From Rhodospirillaceae bacterium (GTDB lineage Bacteria > Pseudomonadota > Alphaproteobacteria > Rhodospirillales > Casp-alpha2), in contig JABJBP010000012.1 of NCBI GenBank assembly GCA_018665815.1, positions 1 to 59,403 of the forward strand: DNA of 59,403 bases, given 5' to 3'. Positions 1-8,466 of the stretch are shown in pieces. A model generated the notes under the pieces. The model saw only the letters and a list, made by a program, of their open reading frames with translations. It searched no databases and was not told the DNA's origin. The translations under genes were made by a program, and so were the position numbers. How positions within the stretch are numbered: position 1 is the stretch's first letter; each line of letters starts with the position of its first letter.

Positions 1-913
1 CCCCGCCATTGGCGCTGATGATTTCGCCGACGGCGCAGAAGTAATCGTTCAAGGTCTGCGCCAACTCTTTCGGCGAGAGTCTCTCGGACACTGTCGAGAA
101 AGCCTCGATATCGGTGAATACAACGGAAGCAACGCGCGATTCGCCGTCGCCCGGTTGGATGGCACGATCCGCCGACGTGATGTGATTGGCAACTTCGCGC
201 AACACAAACCGCGATAAATCCTCAGCCGCCGAATGATCAATGGTGGCGCGGTAAAATGTCCGCTGGGCCCTGAGCACCGCTGCCGCCAAGACCAGTGTGA
301 CCACAATAATCGAGAGCATCTTGTCGATCTCGGCGCCGATCAAGACGCTGTTTGCCGTCAGATAGGTGACATAGTTCCGGGTAATCATCGGATCGCCCGG
401 CGTCGCCGTGATGGCGTAAATCACCAACACCAGCCAGCCGATGACGGACACGGCACCGGTAATCAGAATGTACGTGGGCTCAAACCTGAGTGCGCGCAAT
501 GCGATGAAGATAAACACATAGATCATGGTCGGCGCCTTCAAATAGAAGGTCGGCGGTTGATCGTATTTAATGTGGAAGCTCCAGATCAGCGCCATCAGCA
601 GGCCAATATCCATGACCACGGAAAGCACCAAAAGCCAGCGGGGCAGGAACCGCTTATAGGCACACCGGAGCCGGATCACGGTGAACAGGAAATACAGTGC
701 CAATGCCCAGGGCTCCAGGCGAAAGCTTGCCATCTCGGCCGGCGCCGGCGCCAGGACATAGAGAATGCCGAAAGTCACCACCAGAACCAACTGAACCCAG
801 CCGATCAGCTTCTCGCTTTCGAACTGCTGTTCGTTGATCACTTCATGAATGCGGGCCGGCACGTCGCCGGAAATCTTCTCACCGAATACGTAAAGCGCGA
901 GCTTCTGCCACAT
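1..913 (-). CDS. Membrane-bound class III adenylate/guanylate cyclase, 3' end outside window
   Basis: Reading leftwards from ATG at 911-913, 304 codons stay open to the window edge, so the C-terminal half of the catalytic domain is missing here. The N-terminal part shows about six hydrophobic segments (for example LIGWVQLVLVVTFGILYVLA near residue 30, and MLSIIVVTLVLAAAVL near residue 205), followed by a linker and the beginning of a class III cyclase catalytic domain. The motif VFTDIEAFS carries the first metal-binding aspartate, followed by the LSPKELAQTLNDYF helix and a run ending at ISANGG where the window stops. This resembles six-TM integral-membrane cyclases that make cAMP from ATP. 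The rest of the active site cannot be seen, so nucleotide specificity is unknown. The nearest upstream gene on this strand is the GntR regulator, about 350 bp away. Confidence 0.85.
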   Translation of the reverse strand, partial: MWQKLALYVFGEKISGDVPARIHEVINEQQFESEKLIGWVQLVLVVTFGILYVLAPAPAEMASFRLEPWALALYFLFTVIRLRCAYKRFLPRWLLVLSVVMDIGLLMALIWSFHIKYDQPPTFYLKAPTMIYVFIFIALRALRFEPTYILITGAVSVIGWLVLVIYAITATPGDPMITRNYVTYLTANSVLIGAEIDKMLSIIVVTLVLAAAVLRAQRTFYRATIDHSAAEDLSRFVLREVANHITSADRAIQPGDGESRVASVVFTDIEAFSTVSERLSPKELAQTLNDYFCAVGEIISANGG

Positions 914-1263
914 GCGAACGCCACCTCAATGCCGTGCGCCGACAAAGTCGTCGGCACAAAGTGATACTAGCACCTAATTGAAGGCTTTAACGAGGTCGTG
1001 AAAGGGTGTGATCGTTGCCTAATCACACCTGGAGGATGGATCAACTGGTGGCTGGTGGTGTGCGGACCACGATCTGGCGGTGCGCCATCGGGAAATGAAG
1101 AATCCGGGCCACCTGGCGGACGAATAAAAGGGCGTTCTGCATGGTCTTGGTCTTTCTTCGATCGCGCCGGATCGCGCTGCATCGTGATGTTGATGTTTTG
1201 TAGCGCCCCGGACCCGGTCCGCCAGTGATCACCATCACACCATGACCAAGAATTACGGCAAAA
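914..1263. promoter_or_regulatory. Intergenic region with an 8-bp inverted repeat upstream of the cyclase
   Basis: No convincing gene is seen in these 350 bases. An inverted repeat, GGTGTGAT (1005-1012) and ATCACACC (1022-1029), is separated by 9 bases and sits about 90 bases upstream of the cyclase start. The TGTGA/TCACA half-sites resemble CRP/FNR-type half-sites, but the spacing (11 between them) is wider than the usual 6, so it could equally be an RNA hairpin at the end of the gntR transcript. There is no T-run after it. Function is not assigned. Confidence 0.3.
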
Positions 1264-1983
1264 TTATGAAATAACGTCACCTTTTTCATCTGGCGTGGAA
1301 ATAACCCGTTTGACGGCTTCGAGTTTATTCAGCAGATGCACGCGAAGAAGCGCGGCCAGGCGCTTGCCGTCGCGGGCATCAAGGGCATCGAGAATCTCTT
1401 CGTGCTCGCGCATCGCCGCGTCCCAACGATTGATCGAGGCGTTGGCAAGATACCGCGCACGGCGGACCCGCTGGGCCAATGGGCGGTAAACCTGGAACAG
1501 GCTCGGGTTATCCGCCAATTCCATGATCTTATCATGGATTTGCTGATTGATCCGGAAGTACTCGGGCTGCTCACCGCGGGTGTGGTGGAGTGCCATTTGA
1601 TAATGCAGAGCACGAACTTCCGCGACATCGGCATCAGAGGTATTCTCGCAAGCCAACTCGCCGGACAATGCCTCCAACGCACCCATAATCGGAAACAGTT
1701 CATCAACGTCTTCGGGCGTCATTCGGGTGACCCAAGCGCCGCGGTTCGGCAGCAAGGTGATCAGGCCGTCGGATGCCAGGACCTTCAGGGCTTCACGCAA
1801 CGGGGTGCGGGAAATCCCAAACCGCTGACACAGATCACGTTCCGGCACCCGCGTGCCAGCGGCGAGCTGCTCATCGAAGATCATCGCGCGAATGCGTTCA
1901 ACGATCTCTTCGTGCAGGGTTGGGCGGCTGATGATGCCGTCGACGTCACCAGCAATGTCATGGCCCAGAATACTCTCATCCAT
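1264..1983 (-). CDS. GntR family transcriptional regulator, FCD (FadR-like) subfamily
   Basis: A 239-residue regulator with an N-terminal winged helix (LHEEIVERIRAMIFDEQLA, then CQRFGISRTPLREALKVLA, the recognition region typical of GntR proteins) and an all-helical C-terminal FCD effector-binding domain with conserved polar and His positions (FRINQQIHDKIMELA, MREHEEILDALDARD). FCD regulators usually bind small organic acids and repress nearby catabolic genes. I chose ATG at 1983 because it overlaps the stop of the FAD dehydrogenase gene by 8 nt (ATGGATGA), suggesting translational coupling; an upstream ATG at 2001 is the alternative. Its position suggests it controls the dehydrogenase and/or the facing aminotransferase operon; that is inference. 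Confidence 0.9.
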   Translation of the reverse strand: MDESILGHDIAGDVDGIISRPTLHEEIVERIRAMIFDEQLAAGTRVPERDLCQRFGISRTPLREALKVLASDGLITLLPNRGAWVTRMTPEDVDELFPIMGALEALSGELACENTSDADVAEVRALHYQMALHHTRGEQPEYFRINQQIHDKIMELADNPSLFQVYRPLAQRVRRARYLANASINRWDAAMREHEEILDALDARDGKRLAALLRVHLLNKLEAVKRVISTPDEKGDVIS

Positions 1984-4975
1984 GTCCGCGGACCTCTTCA
2001 CCGGCTTTCAAGGCATCAGCCAACACCCGAGCAACGTGAACCGCGTCACGCCCGGCACCATCGGCAATTTGATGACGACAGCTCGTGCCGTCGGCAACGA
2101 TCACTGTTTCGGCCCCGGCATCACGAACCGCCGGTAGCAAGGCCGCCTCGGCCATTTTCATGGAGATGTCTTGATTGTCGGCCTGATATCCGAATGCGCC
2201 GGCCATGCCGCAGCAACTCGTTTCGATAACCTCAACTTTGAGGTCCGGGATCATGCCCAAGACTTTCTCCACCGACCCCATTACCGCAAATGCCTTTTGG
2301 TGGCAGTGCCCGTGAACCATCGCCCTCTTTTCCGGCAATTTGCCGAGCGTCAGATTGAGGCGGCCCGCATCGGCTTCGCGGGCTAAAAATTCCTCGAACA
2401 AAAACGCATTGGCCGCCATGGCGTCAGTCTCGGCGCCCGGCGCCATCGCCAAAAATTCATCCCGCAGACTGAGTAGGCACGAAGGCTCCAAGCCGACGAT
2501 GGGCACACCTCGCGCCACATATGGCCCCAAGGCATCCAACACACGGCGCGCTTCGGTTTTCGCCTCGTCTATAAGGCCGGCGGCCAAAAAAGTCCGGCCG
2601 CAACAAAGCGGGCGACCTTCGTCGGCCGGCATCGCCGCATGGACTTGGTAACCTGCGGCTTCGAGAACGCGCCGAGCGGCGCGGACATTGTCGGGCTCAA
2701 ACCAGGTATTAAAGGTATCGGCCCACAAGACGACCTCGGGTCCGTCTTTGTTTTTGGCCGGCGCCTCCGTGGGTTCATAGGCCGCCGAACTCCAGGCCGG
2801 CAGCGGGCGCCGGGCGGCAAAACCTGTAAGCCACTGCCCCAGTGCTGGCAAGCCCGGCACGTGGTTGCGCAAATTCAACAGCCAGCCGAACGCCGACGCT
2901 TTGGCCGCGTAGCGCGGCAAGAAAGCAACCAGTTTGTCGAACAACCGAAGCCCATGGCGCTTGTGGTAATGATAAAGGAACTCGGTCTTCATGCGCGCCA
3001 TGTCGACCCCGGTCGGGCATTCGCGCTTACAGCCCTTGCAGCCGACGCAGAGCTTCATGGTATCCTTCATGTCTTCGCTGACCAGGGCATCGGTGCCCAA
3101 TTGTCCGGACAAGGCGAGACGCAAGGTGTTGGCGCGGCCCCGGGTCAAGTGACGTTCCTCACCGGTGGCGCGAAAGCTTGGGCACATGACCTGGGCGTCG
3201 CGTTTGCGGCATGCGCCGTTATTGTTGCACATCTCAACGGCGCCCGAGAATCCACCCCAAGCGGACCAATCGAAGCCAGTGTCCAGATCTTGACGCGCGT
3301 AGCCTTCCTTGAACCGGAATAGGCTGCGTTCATCCATCTTCGGAGAATTGACGATCTTGCCGGGGTTCATTCGGCCGTCGGGATCGAATGCGTCTTTGAT
3401 TTCACCGAAGGTCTCGACCATGCGCGGACCGAACATGGCTTCATGGAATTCCGAGCGCACCAATCCGTCGCCGTGCTCGCCGGAATGCGAGCCCTTGTAT
3501 TCACGAACCATTTCAAAGGCGGCTTCCGCGATATCGCGCATCTTGGTGACATCAACTTCGGATTTCAGATTGATTACTGGGCGCACGTGCAAACAGCCGA
3601 CAGACGCGTGGGCATACCAAGTGCCGGTGGTGCCGTGCGCAGTGAAGACGTCGGTCAGACGTGCCGTGTATTCAGCCAGATCTTCCAGCCGCACGGCGCA
3701 ATCTTCGATAAACGAGATCGGTTTACCGTCGCCCTTCATGGACATCATGATATTGAGGCCGGATTTCCGAACTTCCCATACGGCTTTTTGGAACACCGGG
3801 TCGGTGGCCTCGACGACGCCCCCTGGGAATCCCAGTTCGCCCATCAATTCGCCGAGGTCGGCCAGCTTGCGCAGTTGTTCATCCAAATCATCACCGGCGA
3901 ACTCGACCAGCAACAAAGCTTCGGGCTCGCCCTGCACAAAGGCGTCCACGGTGGCGCGGAATATGGGAATGTCACGGGCCAGATCGATCATCGTTCGATC
4001 GACCAGTTCCACCGCCGCCGGGCCCAACTTGACCAGATGCTGGGTCGAGGCCATCGCGTCGTGGAAGGTTGGGAAATGGCAAATCCCCAGCACTTTGTTT
4101 TTCGGCAGCGGCTTCAAATCAAGATGAATGCGGGTCGAAAACGCCAAAGACCCTTCCGAGCCGACCAACAGATGCGCCAAGTTAGGATGCGTCTGCGCCC
4201 GCCCCATGGTGGCTTTCGCCCAATCGCCGCGCTCAGGCCCGCCGGGCATTAGGGCATCGACATTGTAGCCGCCGACGCGGCGCATCAGATCGGGAAAGCG
4301 GCGCCGCGTTTCATCCGCCTCGCGCCGACCGATATCAAGTAGCCGTGCCACCAGCTCACTTTGTTCAGTGCTGAGCTCGCCAAGAGCCGCATTGTCCGAG
4401 ACCTCGCCAAACACCATTTCCGAACCGTCGGCCAGGATCGCATTGACGGCACGCACGTTGTCGCGCATGGTGCCATAGACGATAGACCGCGCACCGCAGG
4501 AATTGTTGCCGGTCATGCCGCCGATGGTGGCACGGCTGGACGTTGAGACATCGACGGGAAACCACAGGCCGTGCGGCTTCAAGTACGCGTTCAGATGATC
4601 AAGCACCAAGCCCGGCTCGACCCAGGCGGTCCGCGCTTCGGCGTCAAATTCCAACACCCGGTTCATATGCTTGGTGACGTCCACGACCAGCGCTTCGCCC
4701 ACCGTTTGCCCGCATTGCGAGGTGCCGCCGCCGCGCGGTAACACAGGCACGCCTTCATCTGCCGCAATATGCATGGTTTTGCGCACGTCATCGCTGCACG
4801 TCGGCACGACAACGCCCAAGGGTTCAACCTGATAGTGCGACGCATCTGTCGCATAGCGGCCGCGGCTGAACGGGTCAAACATCACCGCAGACGACGTTTC
4901 GGTCCGGAGACGCCGGGCCAAGGCCCGATCACCAATTCGGCCAGTCCCGGTAATGCCGGGTTTTGAAGAGATCAT
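1976..4975 (-). CDS. FAD-binding and 4Fe-4S D-2-hydroxyacid (D-lactate/glycolate-type) dehydrogenase
   Basis: A 999-residue protein fusing an FAD-linked oxidase module to a GlpC/CCG-type iron-sulfur module. The N-terminal half has the PCMH FAD-binding fold (VLPRGGGTSQCGQTVGEA; then ATIGGMTGNNSCGARSIVYG, typical of the D-lactate dehydrogenase/glycolate oxidase GlcD group). The C-terminal half carries cysteine clusters (CNNNGACRKRDAQVMCPS and CVGCKGCKRECP) and cysteine-rich CCG-like motifs (PLCCGRTF, ETSCCGMAGAFG). Such proteins oxidise a D-2-hydroxyacid and pass electrons to the quinone pool or another acceptor. The start at 4975 (MISSKPG) is preferred over one 13 codons upstream because the extra residues do not fit the family. 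It is coupled to the GntR gene downstream and diverges from the aminotransferase operon. Substrate is not provable; glycolate would fit the neighbouring glyoxylate aminotransferase. Confidence 0.9.
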   Translation of the reverse strand: MISSKPGITGTGRIGDRALARRLRTETSSAVMFDPFSRGRYATDASHYQVEPLGVVVPTCSDDVRKTMHIAADEGVPVLPRGGGTSQCGQTVGEALVVDVTKHMNRVLEFDAEARTAWVEPGLVLDHLNAYLKPHGLWFPVDVSTSSRATIGGMTGNNSCGARSIVYGTMRDNVRAVNAILADGSEMVFGEVSDNAALGELSTEQSELVARLLDIGRREADETRRRFPDLMRRVGGYNVDALMPGGPERGDWAKATMGRAQTHPNLAHLLVGSEGSLAFSTRIHLDLKPLPKNKVLGICHFPTFHDAMASTQHLVKLGPAAVELVDRTMIDLARDIPIFRATVDAFVQGEPEALLLVEFAGDDLDEQLRKLADLGELMGELGFPGGVVEATDPVFQKAVWEVRKSGLNIMMSMKGDGKPISFIEDCAVRLEDLAEYTARLTDVFTAHGTTGTWYAHASVGCLHVRPVINLKSEVDVTKMRDIAEAAFEMVREYKGSHSGEHGDGLVRSEFHEAMFGPRMVETFGEIKDAFDPDGRMNPGKIVNSPKMDERSLFRFKEGYARQDLDTGFDWSAWGGFSGAVEMCNNNGACRKRDAQVMCPSFRATGEERHLTRGRANTLRLALSGQLGTDALVSEDMKDTMKLCVGCKGCKRECPTGVDMARMKTEFLYHYHKRHGLRLFDKLVAFLPRYAAKASAFGWLLNLRNHVPGLPALGQWLTGFAARRPLPAWSSAAYEPTEAPAKNKDGPEVVLWADTFNTWFEPDNVRAARRVLEAAGYQVHAAMPADEGRPLCCGRTFLAAGLIDEAKTEARRVLDALGPYVARGVPIVGLEPSCLLSLRDEFLAMAPGAETDAMAANAFLFEEFLAREADAGRLNLTLGKLPEKRAMVHGHCHQKAFAVMGSVEKVLGMIPDLKVEVIETSCCGMAGAFGYQADNQDISMKMAEAALLPAVRDAGAETVIVADGTSCRHQIADGAGRDAVHVARVLADALKAGEEVRGHG

Positions 4976-5223
4976 GCAGAGCCTCGCGAATTCGAAGAGA
5001 ACTAGATCATACAATTATGAATTCAAATTGCAATGATTAGAATAATCCAAGAACATACTTCAAACATCATTTGTTTATAATATGCATATTTAATCAATAG
5101 GTTAATATAACAAAATCAAAAAATCTTCTTTCTGATTGCGTTCATACATTTTGAATGCATAATGCACTTTAAATTTAAACGATGCGCAGGGCTGTTTTGC
5201 GCCTGCCTAAGGAGGAGCCCTAA
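4976..5223. promoter_or_regulatory. AT-rich divergent promoter region with two ATGCAT-centred palindromes
   Basis: This spacer is far richer in A and T than its flanks and separates two divergent operons, so it should hold both promoters. Two symmetrical sites share an ATGCAT core: the perfect palindrome AATATGCATATT at 5079-5090 and TGCAT-A-ATGCA at 5156-5166. They are plausible operators for the GntR regulator encoded nearby, though no binding site for it is known. A strong Shine-Dalgarno sequence (AAGGAGG, about 5210-5216) lies before the aminotransferase start. Confidence 0.45.
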
Positions 5224-6405
5224 ATGTCGTACAAAAGTGGCCGCCATTTCTTGCAAATTCCCGGGCCCAGCAACGTTCCGGACCGCATTCTCCGCGCCAT
5301 GGATTATCCAACTATGGATCACCGCGGCCCGGATTTCGGCGAAATTGGCCTGGAAATTCTAGCTGGCGTCAAAAAAGTTTTTGGCACCGATAACCACGTC
5401 ATTGTCTACCCGTCATCAGGCACCGGGGCGTGGGAAGCTGCCCTGGTTAATACGCTGAGCCCCGGCGACAAAGTCTTAATGTTCGAAACCGGCCAGTTTG
5501 CAACGCTCTGGCAGGAGTTGGCAGAAAAGCACGGCCTTGAGGTTGAGTTTATCGACGGCGACTGGCGCCACGGCGTTGACGCCGGCTTGGTCGAGGAAAA
5601 ACTCAAGGCCGATAGCGGCCATTCAATCAAAGCCGTCTGCATGGTTCACAACGAGACGTCCACCGGTGTCGCGTCGAACATCGCGACGGCCCGCCAAGCC
5701 ATGGACGCGGCCGGACACCCGGCCTTGTTGATGATCGATACGATCTCAAGCCTGGGCTCGCTTGACTACCGCCACGACGATTGGGGGGTCGACATCACGG
5801 TCAGCTGCTCCCAGAAAGGCCTGATGCTGCCGCCGGGCCTGGGCTTCAATGCAATCAGCGACAAAGCGCTGGAGATGTCGAAATCCAATGGTTTCACACG
5901 GTCTTATTGGGATTGGCAGGCGATGATCACCAATAATGCGTCGGGGTTTTTCCCTTACACGCCGGCGACCAATCTTCTCTATGGGTTGCGCGAGGCGTTG
6001 AAGATGCTGGATGAAGAAGGCCTTGAAAATGTCTTTGCGCGCCATGACCGAATGGCCGAGGCGACGCGGCGCGCCATCCAGGCCTGGGGCCTGGAGGTGC
6101 TGTGCCAAAACCCCGATGAATATTCCAGTGTGCTGACCGCCGTCATGGTCCCTGATGGCGTCGATGCGGACCATGTGCGCGGCGTTATCTTGGACAACTT
6201 CGATATGTCGCTGGGCACGGGTCTTGGCAAGGTCAAAGGCAAGGTATTCCGTATCGGGCATCTGGGTGATTTCAATGAATTGACCTTAATGGGTACATTA
6301 GCCGGCGTCGAGATGGGCTTGAGCCTTGCCGACGTGCCACATCAAAAGGGCGGCGTCGATAAGGCCATGGCATATCTGACCGAGACGGCGGGAGGTGCGT
6401 CGTGA
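5224..6405 (+). CDS. Serine--glyoxylate-type aminotransferase (class V, PLP-dependent)
   Basis: A 393-residue class V aminotransferase. The opening FLQIPGPSNVPDRILRAM and the PLP-lysine motif SCSQKGLMLPPG (Lys about 198) are those of serine-glyoxylate / alanine-glyoxylate aminotransferases; ETSTGV and MIDTISSLGSLD supply the expected cofactor-binding positions, with Asp in place to contact the pyridine ring. It should transfer an amino group to glyoxylate to give glycine, with serine, alanine or aspartate as donor. BhcA of the beta-hydroxyaspartate cycle is a close look-alike, but the other bhc genes are absent here. It is the first gene of a three-gene plus-strand run; its stop overlaps the next start (GTGA). 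Length is normal and the ribosome site is strong. Confidence 0.88.
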   Translation: MSYKSGRHFLQIPGPSNVPDRILRAMDYPTMDHRGPDFGEIGLEILAGVKKVFGTDNHVIVYPSSGTGAWEAALVNTLSPGDKVLMFETGQFATLWQELAEKHGLEVEFIDGDWRHGVDAGLVEEKLKADSGHSIKAVCMVHNETSTGVASNIATARQAMDAAGHPALLMIDTISSLGSLDYRHDDWGVDITVSCSQKGLMLPPGLGFNAISDKALEMSKSNGFTRSYWDWQAMITNNASGFFPYTPATNLLYGLREALKMLDEEGLENVFARHDRMAEATRRAIQAWGLEVLCQNPDEYSSVLTAVMVPDGVDADHVRGVILDNFDMSLGTGLGKVKGKVFRIGHLGDFNELTLMGTLAGVEMGLSLADVPHQKGGVDKAMAYLTETAGGAS

Positions 6406-7208
6406 GTGAGGCCCCCGAGGATACCGTCCTCATCGAACGCGGCGGAGGCGGGCGCGACCAGGGTATAGTTACCGTTACGCTCAATCGGCCGCACAAGATG
6501 AACGCCTTCACCAAGCCCATGTGGGGCCGCATGGGTGAAGTTTTCCGTGAACTCAGTGCGGATGACAGTGTCCGCTGCGTGGTCATTCGCGGCGCCGGCG
6601 AAAAAGCCTTCGGGCCAGGCAACGATATTTCCGAGTTTGAGACCGAGCGGAATTCCGCCGAACAAGCCAAGGCCTACGGTAAGCTCATGCATGGCACCAT
6701 CCAAGCGCTGCGCGACATGCAGCACCCGACGGTAGCGATGATCCACGGCATCTGTGTTGGCGGCGGCTTGGAAGTGGCGGGGCTTTGCGATATCCGGATC
6801 TGTGGGGAATCGAGCCGTTTCGGTGCGCCAATCTCAAAACTTGGCCTGGTGATGGCCTATCCGGAAATTTCCTGCCTGCGCGATCTGGTCGGTGCCGGGA
6901 AGGCCCTGGAAATTCTACTGGAGGGCCGCATCATGCCCGCCGATGAAGCCTACAATTTGGGCATCGTCAGCCGCGTCGTTTATGACGATCAGGTTGCCAA
7001 CGAAGCCATGGCGACGGCCAGGCGGGTGGCTGGGGGAGCGCCGCTGGTGCATCGTTGGCACAAGAAATTCCTGGCGCGGCTTGAAGACCCGGCGCCACTG
7101 AGCGACGGCGAACGAGACGAGGGCTTCGCGTGCTACGACACCGAGGATTTTCAAATCGGCTACAAGGCGTTCCTGGACAAGGCGACGCCGAAGTTCAAAG
7201 GACGTTAA
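6402..7208 (+). CDS. Enoyl-CoA hydratase/isomerase family protein (crotonase)
   Basis: A 268-residue crotonase-fold protein starting at a GTG that overlaps the aminotransferase stop by 4 nt. It has the first oxyanion-hole region (IRGAGEKAFGPGNDISEF) and the second (MIHGICVGGGLEVAGLCDIR), the latter typical of the family; a glutamate in the usual hydratase position (GLVMAYPE) is visible. Members hydrate enoyl-CoA esters or carry out related CoA-thioester chemistry. Paired with the CoA-transferase that follows 16 nt downstream, it suggests that the operon activates an organic acid to its CoA ester and processes it. The substrate cannot be told from sequence alone. Confidence 0.88.
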   Translation: MSEAPEDTVLIERGGGGRDQGIVTVTLNRPHKMNAFTKPMWGRMGEVFRELSADDSVRCVVIRGAGEKAFGPGNDISEFETERNSAEQAKAYGKLMHGTIQALRDMQHPTVAMIHGICVGGGLEVAGLCDIRICGESSRFGAPISKLGLVMAYPEISCLRDLVGAGKALEILLEGRIMPADEAYNLGIVSRVVYDDQVANEAMATARRVAGGAPLVHRWHKKFLARLEDPAPLSDGERDEGFACYDTEDFQIGYKAFLDKATPKFKGR

Positions 7209-7224
7209 GAGAGGAGCCGCCGTC

Positions 7225-8442
7225 ATGGGTGCATCGAACGGCCCACTGAAGGGCATGAAGGTTATTGAGCTGGCGCACGTCATGGCTGGGCCGACCTGCG
7301 GGCGGATGCTGGCCGACATGGGCGCCGACGTGATCAAGGTTGAACGCGTCCCCGACGGCGACGACACTCGGCGTTTCCTGCCCCCCGATATCGAGGGCGA
7401 GTCGGCCGCCTTCATGATGATGAACCGCAACAAGCGCGGTATCGCCATAAATTTGAAAAACCCCGACGGGCGCGATGTTTTGCTGAAGATGTTGGAAGAC
7501 GCCGACGCGGTGCTCGAGAACTACCGCGCCGACACCCTATCAAAGCTCGGCCTCGGCTACGAAGACCTGAAGGTTCACAACCCAGGTCTTATTTATTGTG
7601 CGATATCAGGGTTCGGGCGCACCGGGCCTTATGCCAGCCGTGGTGGCTATGATCTGATTGCGCAGGGCATGAGCGGGTTGATTAGCATTACCGGCGAGGC
7701 GCCAGGGCGAGAGCCGGTGAAGGTTGGAGCGCCGGTCACCGATATCACCGCCGGCATTTTGGGTGCGCTCGGCGTTGCCGCGGCCTACGCGCATAAACTC
7801 AAAACCGGCGAAGGACAGATGGTCGATACCTCGCTGTTCGAGGCCGGGATCACGCATACTTATTGGCAATCGGCGATCGCGCTGGCGACCGGCGAGGCGC
7901 CTGGACCCATGGGGTCGCGTCATCCGCTGAACGCGCCATATCAGGCGTTCCGCACGAAAGATGGCTGGATAAACATCGGCGCGTCCAATACCCGCAACTG
8001 GCAGCGGCTCGTCGATCTGTTGGGACGGCCGGAATTGGCCGATGATCCGCGCTTCGAAGACGGCGCGGCGCGCATGGCCAACATTGATGCCATGGTCGAT
8101 ATCTTGAACACAACTTTCGAGACCCGGCCGCAGGCCGAATGGCTGTCGGCGTTGGAAGCCGTCGGCATCCCCGCCGGGCCGGTGCTGGATATCAATGAAA
8201 TGAACGCCGACCCGCACACCTTGGCCCGCGACATGGTCGTCGAGGTCGATCACCCGACAGCCGGCCCGGTGAAGACCATCGGCTGTCCGGTGAAGTTTTC
8301 CAAAACGCCGGGCGGTGTGGAGTCCGCTGCCCCGTTGTTCGGCCAACACACCCGCGAAGTCTTGATCGAACACGGTTACGAAGTCACCCAGATTGACACG
8401 CTGATCACAGGCGGCGCCGTGATGGCCGGCCCCGCCGACTGA
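7225..8442 (+). CDS. CaiB/BaiF family (class III) CoA-transferase
   Basis: A 405-residue family III CoA-transferase. The N-terminal KVIELAHVMAGPTCGRMLAD followed by MGADVIKVERVPDGDD is the standard opening of the family, the catalytic aspartate lies in the GYDLIAQGMSGL region, and the KTGEGQMVDTSLFE motif is conserved. Family members move CoA between acyl-CoA donors (often succinyl-CoA or formyl-CoA) and carboxylic acids. A good ribosome site (GAGAGGAG) precedes ATG at 7225. It is third in the run with the aminotransferase and enoyl-CoA hydratase. The facing gene on the other strand ends 24 nt downstream. Confidence 0.9.
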   Translation: MGASNGPLKGMKVIELAHVMAGPTCGRMLADMGADVIKVERVPDGDDTRRFLPPDIEGESAAFMMMNRNKRGIAINLKNPDGRDVLLKMLEDADAVLENYRADTLSKLGLGYEDLKVHNPGLIYCAISGFGRTGPYASRGGYDLIAQGMSGLISITGEAPGREPVKVGAPVTDITAGILGALGVAAAYAHKLKTGEGQMVDTSLFEAGITHTYWQSAIALATGEAPGPMGSRHPLNAPYQAFRTKDGWINIGASNTRNWQRLVDLLGRPELADDPRFEDGAARMANIDAMVDILNTTFETRPQAEWLSALEAVGIPAGPVLDINEMNADPHTLARDMVVEVDHPTAGPVKTIGCPVKFSKTPGGVESAAPLFGQHTREVLIEHGYEVTQIDTLITGGAVMAGPAD

Positions 8443-8466
8443 ATATAAGGCTGAGGTTGGAGCTGA

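Noticed and set aside
1005-1029. CRP binding site
   Set aside because: Half-sites fit, but the spacing between TGTGA and TCACA is 11 rather than 6; kept only as a generic inverted repeat.
1336-2229. 297-codon frame opposite the GntR regulator
   Set aside because: Antisense shadow; no recognisable motifs, and the GntR gene on the other strand is clear.
5224-6405. Beta-hydroxyaspartate cycle (bhc) cluster
   Set aside because: The aminotransferase could be BhcA-like, but no dehydratase, aldolase or iminosuccinate reductase genes of that cycle are adjacent.
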